DNA of 64,000 nt from Porphyromonas uenonis 60-3 (lineage in GTDB: Bacteria > Bacteroidota > Bacteroidia > Bacteroidales > Porphyromonadaceae). A program made the translations under genes and the position numbers. The stretch lies in the NCBI RefSeq assembly GCF_000174775.1, contig NZ_ACLR01000182.1, positions 88,718 through 152,717 on the forward strand, read 5' to 3'. Shown here piece by piece: positions 60,021-64,000 of this stretch (position 1 is the first letter of the stretch; each line of letters opens with the position of its first letter). The notes under the pieces are model-generated. The model saw only the letters and a program-made list of their open reading frames with translations, did not search any database and was not told where the DNA came from.

Positions 60021-61688
60021 TTAATAGTGAAATGAACTACCTCCGATGAATTCACGGAGGAGGGAGGTCGAAGGCACCACGTCAAAGGGGGCGGGGCGCA
60101 CATGCTCTAGAAAGCGCAGCAGGCGGCGAGCCTCGCTGTACTCTTGGACACAGGCGGGAACCTGGTAAAGGATGCGCTCGGCAAGCGTCTTGAGGACGGC
60201 AACTTCGTACATGAGGGCACTGTTGAAGAGGACATTGGCTCTCTGCTGATAGGGGAAGATCCATCGCTCCTCACCAGCCCGCACGCTGTGCCAGCGACTG
60301 ATGGTGTCAATGGCTGAGTAACCTCTATACTTGTGGTCTCGCACCATGCGCCTCAGGAGACGTATATCGGTGCTAGGAATACGGTTGTGCGCATCCAGTC
60401 CGATGGCTGTGAGGGCGCTGATATAGATATTGTAGGTCAGAGGCTGTAGGTCCTCGGGGATAAGTCTTGGGTTGAGCGCATGGATGCCCTCGATGAGGAG
60501 CAGGTCGCCCTCACCGAGCTGTAGGAGCTCCTTCTGATAGACTCTAGCACCTTGGTTAAAGTCGAAGATTGGCATGTCAACCAGTTCGCCTGCTAAGAGA
60601 CGACGCAGATCACTCGCAAAGAGCTCTAGGTCTAGTGCCTCAATGTGCTCATAGTCGTACTCGCCCTTGTCATCTAGTGGGGTGAACTCACGTGCGACGA
60701 AGTAGTTGTCGAGCGAGAGCTGATGGGGACGAAGGTAGTTCGCCATGAGTTGCAGACGTAGTCGCTTGGTAAAGGTGGTCTTGCCCGACGAAGAGGGGCC
60801 CGCCACGAGTACGATGCGTACGCCCCTCTCGTAAGCTTCGGCTATCTCAGTGGCTATGGCGGCAATCTCTTTCTCCTGAGCTGCTTCGGCGACCTGTACG
60901 ATCTCGGAGAAGTGACCCGTGGCGATCGCTTTGTTTAGGCTCCCCACATAGCTAACGTCAAGGAGGTTGAGTAGGCGAGACTGCTTGTCAAAGACTTCGC
61001 GCATCGGCTGCTGAGGCTCGAAGGGTGTTAGCTCTGTAGGTTTCTCTAGAGCAGGTACGCGTATGAGTACGCCTCCGAGGTAGGGGACGAGGTCGTAGAG
61101 CTGGACTTGTCCTGTGGAGAGGAGTAGGGAGCCGTAGTAGTTGTCGGGATAGCCATCGAGATAGTGGTAAGTGACGTAGGGCTGTCCGCTGGAGGTGATG
61201 AGGTCTACCTTGTCCATCTCTCCCATGGCGGTAAAGATCTGCACGGCCTCCTCGGCAGGCACGGTGCGACGCTCGAAGGGCAGGTCTGCCGCAATGAGAT
61301 GGTCAATGCGTCGCTTGACGAGGGCTAGCTGCTCCTCGGTAATCCCCTTATCACCACACTTGACTACGCTAAAGTAGCCCCCCGAGAGGGAGTGGCGTAC
61401 GCTCAGATGGTAGTGGGGTAGCTCGTCGTGGAGCGCCTTGGCAAAGAGAAGGCAGAGAGAGCGCAGATAAGTGTGCCGACCGCTCTCCTCGGTGAGGCCG
61501 ACGAACTCAACCTGACAGGACTCGCGGAGCCTCCAGTCGAGTGCTACGGTAAGGTTGTTGACTCGTGCATTGACAGGCTCGAAGCCGAGCGTCGTGCGGT
61601 AGCTCTGAGCTATCTGATAGAGCGTGGCTCCAGGGGGAACGCTCAGGTATTCGTCGAGATTGGTGCAGTATATAGATAGATTCTCCAT
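60021..61688 (-). CDS. TGS-domain/uridine-kinase-like fusion nucleoside kinase
   Basis: 555 residues. N-terminal TGS and threonyl-tRNA-synthetase-like region (SVPPGATLYQIAQSYRTTLG; YHLSVRHSLSGGYFSVVKC near 95; RTVPAEEAVQIFTAMGE). C-terminal P-loop uridine kinase: VLVAGPSSSGKTTFTKRLRLQL near 295, QLSLDNYFVAREFTPLDDKGEYDYEHIEALD near 330 and LLIEGIHALN near 400. Fusions like this occur widely in Bacteroidota and Firmicutes. Activity on uridine/cytidine is presumed; the role of the TGS part is unknown. Confidence 0.9.
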   Translation of the reverse strand: MENLSIYCTNLDEYLSVPPGATLYQIAQSYRTTLGFEPVNARVNNLTVALDWRLRESCQVEFVGLTEESGRHTYLRSLCLLFAKALHDELPHYHLSVRHSLSGGYFSVVKCGDKGITEEQLALVKRRIDHLIAADLPFERRTVPAEEAVQIFTAMGEMDKVDLITSSGQPYVTYHYLDGYPDNYYGSLLLSTGQVQLYDLVPYLGGVLIRVPALEKPTELTPFEPQQPMREVFDKQSRLLNLLDVSYVGSLNKAIATGHFSEIVQVAEAAQEKEIAAIATEIAEAYERGVRIVLVAGPSSSGKTTFTKRLRLQLMANYLRPHQLSLDNYFVAREFTPLDDKGEYDYEHIEALDLELFASDLRRLLAGELVDMPIFDFNQGARVYQKELLQLGEGDLLLIEGIHALNPRLIPEDLQPLTYNIYISALTAIGLDAHNRIPSTDIRLLRRMVRDHKYRGYSAIDTISRWHSVRAGEERWIFPYQQRANVLFNSALMYEVAVLKTLAERILYQVPACVQEYSEARRLLRFLEHVRPAPFDVVPSTSLLREFIGGSSFHY

Positions 61689-61739
61689 AAGAATGTGGGA
61701 ATTTGAACCAAAAGGTTAGGTTAGGCAGTCTAAAATCGC

Positions 61740-61747
61740 TACCTTTG
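61740..61747 (+). promoter_or_regulatory. -7 element for the Na/Pi cotransporter gene
   Basis: TACCTTTG, exact TAnnTTTG, 165 bp before the ATG at 61912. Only a weak -33 (TAGG). The leader between 61755 and 61911 shows no recognised structure. Confidence 0.45.
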
Positions 61748-61911
61748 CGTTGCGAAGTTACAAAATAGCTATCACCGAGCGACCATCATGAGTGGCACGA
61801 GATGGCTTAGTCGCATAGGAATGCGGTATGACTATGCGCCTTTAGCCTGAGCAATAGCTTGGGTGTGGGGGGGCTTTCGCTCGATAATGATATACAAACA
61901 ACGATATACTC

Positions 61912-63729
61912 ATGACGTTTACTCTGTTTGACTTTATCTATCTGCTGGGCTCGCTAGGACTCTTCCTCTTTGGTATGAAGATCATGAGCGAAGGCATCCA
62001 AAAGGCTGCGGGCGATAGGATGCGTCAGATCCTCTCAGCGATGACCTCTTGGCGAGTTTTAGGGCTCCTCACGGGTGTCTTGGTGACAGCCTTGGTACAG
62101 TCGTCTAGCGCTACGACACTGATGGTCGTTAGCTTTGTCAATGCGGGACTCCTCCAGCTAGGACAGGCGATCTCGGTCATTATGGGTGCCAACATTGGTA
62201 CGACCGTCACAGCGTGGGTCATCACGCTCTTTGGCTTTAAGATAGATATATCGACCTTTGCGATACCGCTCTTTGCCGTCTCTATACCGCTTATCTATAT
62301 GAAGCGAGAGCAACTTAACTCGCTCGGTGAGTTTCTCATCGGCTTCTCGCTCCTCTTCCTCGGCTTGCAGTTTCTCAAAGACTCTATGCCCGACCTGCAG
62401 AGCCATCCCGAGGCGCTCGCCTTCCTGCAGGGCTACACCGATATGGGCTTTGGGTCTATCCTGCTCTTCCTCTTGATTGGTTCGGTTATGACGCTGGTGG
62501 TGCAGTCGTCCAGTGCCACAGTGGCGATCACACTCATTATGTGTTCGAAGGGCTGGATCCCCTTTGAGATCGCTACGGCGATGATCCTAGGCGAAAACAT
62601 CGGTACTACCATCACGGCCAATCTGGCAGCCCTCGGAGCTAATGTCAATGCGAAGCGTGCTGCACTCTCTCACCTGCTCTTCAATGTCTTTGGCGTGCTA
62701 CTCGTCTTGATCTTCTTCTACCCCTTTACCAATATGATCGCCAACTGGCTCGTCAATATGGGCGTAGGAGATCCACGTGAGCTATATGCCTACACCACTC
62801 AGCTCAGTCAGGTCTATGACCCTGCGAGCATGAGTGCCATCGCCTCGACAGACACCTTAGCCGATCCAGCTCTAGCTGCAGTACAGGCGCAGATCATGAG
62901 CCTGGCTACGACGGTCTCGATAGGTCTGTCACTATTCCACACTACCTTCAACTTGCTGAACGCCTTCGTCATGATTTGGTTCGTGCCAATCTACGTCAAG
63001 ATCTGCCAGCGCGCTATCCCTGTGAAGAAGTCTAAGAAGGGGGCTACAGAGCAAACGCACCTACGATACATCCGTGCTGGTATCCTCCCGACGGGTGAGA
63101 TCGGGCTACTACAGGTGCAACAAGAATTGGCTGAGTACGCTAGTCGAGTCACGCATATGATGTCGTACTGTGAGGGTATGCTCAAGACGGACAACCCCAT
63201 AGACCTCAAGAAGCTCTACAACAAGTGCGAGCAAGAGGAAGATATATCTGATGCTGTCGAGGTCGAGATAGCGGACTACCTCAATAAGATCTCTCACACG
63301 GAGCTGGGTAGGGAGTCGCAGAGCGACATCCTCGTCTACTATCGTGTGGCGACCGAGATAGAGAGTGTAGCTGATGCGGCTGTGGGTATAGCGCGTGAGA
63401 TCAATCGCTACCACCAGCTCGGTAAGAGCTACACCGATATGGTACGAAACAACCTCCTCCAGATCCATGTGATTGCTACGAAGACGGCTCTCAAGATGTC
63501 TGAGCTACTCCGTCGTGACAAGCTCTCGGAGGCGGACGCTCGTGAGAGCTATACACTGGAGAAGCAACTCAACGACCTGCGCACCTTGCTGAAAGCGCAA
63601 AACATGGACAACGTCCGTACGCAGAAGTACGACTACCCCGAGTCCGTAAGCTATATGGATCTCGTAGGCTACTACGAGCAGCTGGGTGACTACGTGCTCA
63701 ACGTCGTCCAGGCCGCTACCAAGGGATAG
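61912..63729 (+). CDS. Na+/phosphate cotransporter with C-terminal PhoU-like domain
   Basis: 605 residues. Two inverted Na/Pi repeats with the QSSSAT signature: LVQSSSATTLMVVSFVNAGLL near 60-80 and VVQSSSATVAITLIMCSKGWIPFEIATAMILGENIGTTITA near 198-235; eight or more helices to about 365. Residues 400-605 are helical and PhoU-like (EIESVADAAVGIAREINRYHQLGKSY). Family members take up phosphate with sodium; the PhoU part may sense phosphate state. Confidence 0.93.
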   Translation: MTFTLFDFIYLLGSLGLFLFGMKIMSEGIQKAAGDRMRQILSAMTSWRVLGLLTGVLVTALVQSSSATTLMVVSFVNAGLLQLGQAISVIMGANIGTTVTAWVITLFGFKIDISTFAIPLFAVSIPLIYMKREQLNSLGEFLIGFSLLFLGLQFLKDSMPDLQSHPEALAFLQGYTDMGFGSILLFLLIGSVMTLVVQSSSATVAITLIMCSKGWIPFEIATAMILGENIGTTITANLAALGANVNAKRAALSHLLFNVFGVLLVLIFFYPFTNMIANWLVNMGVGDPRELYAYTTQLSQVYDPASMSAIASTDTLADPALAAVQAQIMSLATTVSIGLSLFHTTFNLLNAFVMIWFVPIYVKICQRAIPVKKSKKGATEQTHLRYIRAGILPTGEIGLLQVQQELAEYASRVTHMMSYCEGMLKTDNPIDLKKLYNKCEQEEDISDAVEVEIADYLNKISHTELGRESQSDILVYYRVATEIESVADAAVGIAREINRYHQLGKSYTDMVRNNLLQIHVIATKTALKMSELLRRDKLSEADARESYTLEKQLNDLRTLLKAQNMDNVRTQKYDYPESVSYMDLVGYYEQLGDYVLNVVQAATKG

Positions 63730-63792
63730 GAGAGACGTCTATTCGCAGACCCCTCTGCCTAGCTTCTAATACAAATAGCGATACCTACTGAC

Positions 63793-63835
63793 GCAAACCG
63801 TCAGGACGCAGCATCCGTGCGTTCTGACGGTTTGT
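63793..63835 (+). terminator. Hairpin terminator after the Na/Pi gene
   Basis: GCAAACCGTCAGGACGCA (63793-63810) pairs with TGCGTTCTGACGGTTTGT (63818-63835), an 18-bp stem with G-U wobbles and a 7-base loop, about 65 bp after the stop. Confidence 0.8.
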
Positions 63836-63902
63836 GTATGTGCAAAGGACTACTCGTGAGACTTGCTGTGTGTACATCCCCCTAAAAAACGCCTGAGACA
63901 TT

Positions 63903-64000
63903 GGTTCCAACAGGTTGAAACTAAAGTTCCAACCCCCTCTGGAACAAAAGTTTCACCTAGGTGAAACTCCAGTTTCACCCGTATGAAACTCTAGTTTCTT
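63903..64000 (+). repeat. Array of 20-bp palindromes with 22-bp period, reaching the window edge
   Basis: Units start at 63903 (GGTTCC), 63925 (AGTTCC), 63949, 63971 and 63993 (AGTTTC), spaced 22, 24, 22 and 22 bp. The unit at 63949 is a perfect palindrome, AGTTTCACCTAGGTGAAACT; others keep the GAAACT/AGTTTC arms and vary in the central 8 bases. The array continues past the window end. Confidence 0.75.

Noticed and set aside
63903..64000. CRISPR-like periodic repeats
   Set aside because: Units are 20-22 bp with only 8 variable bases inside a palindrome; CRISPR repeats are longer with spacers of about 30 bp. No cas gene in the window.

Overview
The window reads as a chromosomal segment of a Bacteroidota bacterium, most probably Porphyromonas (near P. 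asaccharolytica/P. uenonis or P. gingivalis). The reasons are promoters of the TTTG-N19/20-TAnnTTTG type instead of -35/-10 boxes, starts without Shine-Dalgarno sequences, Bacteroidota-only families (DUF3575, DUF3098, DUF4374-type and DUF6562-type lipoproteins, a HmuR-like receptor, a radical SAM/lipoprotein pair), the gene order ftsX-DUF3098-uppP-truB-queA, and many intergenic MITE-like repeats. Genus is an inference from protein style; no 16S gene is present.

Layout. 1-1.9 kb: pyrH-frr-rsgA (rsgA runs off the left edge). 2.0-7.5 kb: a three-gene surface operon (OmpA/DUF3575 protein plus two lipoproteins, the last with GLUG repeats), enclosed by two direct repeats of about 230-250 bp that carry the tail of the neighbouring DUF4374-type gene. 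7.5-12.5 kb: a Xus-like iron/xenosiderophore locus (lipoprotein, TonB receptor broken by three one-base indels, TetR regulator, methyltransferase). 12.6-18.8 kb: housekeeping block ygbA-like, mnmE, folK, queA, truB, uppP, DUF3098, ftsX. 19.6-23 kb: orphan histidine kinase, TetR, fabG, RluA-type synthase. 23.0-27.4 kb: a more AT-rich island bounded by an integrase fragment on one side and a truncated excisionase-type gene plus transposon end on the other; it carries MORN, LemA, DUF3137 and DUF1266 genes. 28-32 kb: DUF695, cytidylate-kinase-like, cdd, fabD (frameshifted near its 5' end), pepD.

32.2-36.6 kb holds what I consider the most unusual operon: three small lipoproteins sharing a YGTPT motif, a SPASM radical SAM enzyme, then queG and a bile-acid/sodium-symporter-family protein in ATGA-overlapping frames. 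Facing away from it, 37.1-43.8 kb is a corrin-ring operon (PepSY membrane protein, CobJ-CbiC fusion, CobL, CbiG-CobM fusion, CobI). It is followed by a HmuR-like TonB receptor and a CbiK-type chelatase that carries a lipoprotein signal and so should act outside the cytoplasm. QueG is a cobalamin enzyme, so the two divergent operons may be linked.

48.2-49.8 kb is a decayed IS4-type element (internal amber stop, 3' end cut by a MITE with the same terminal repeats) sitting in another MITE. Then come a winged-helix protein, tRNA-Leu(TAG), an EamA transporter, sufBCD-cvpA-polyprenyl synthase-nadE (one strand), a TrmH methyltransferase, a SUI1 homologue, a TGS-uridine-kinase fusion, and a Na/Pi cotransporter on the other strand. 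Three places (about 2.0, 27.9 and 63.9 kb) carry short arrays of 22-bp palindromic units with different sequences but the same architecture. All domain and family calls come from reading the translations; no database search was run.
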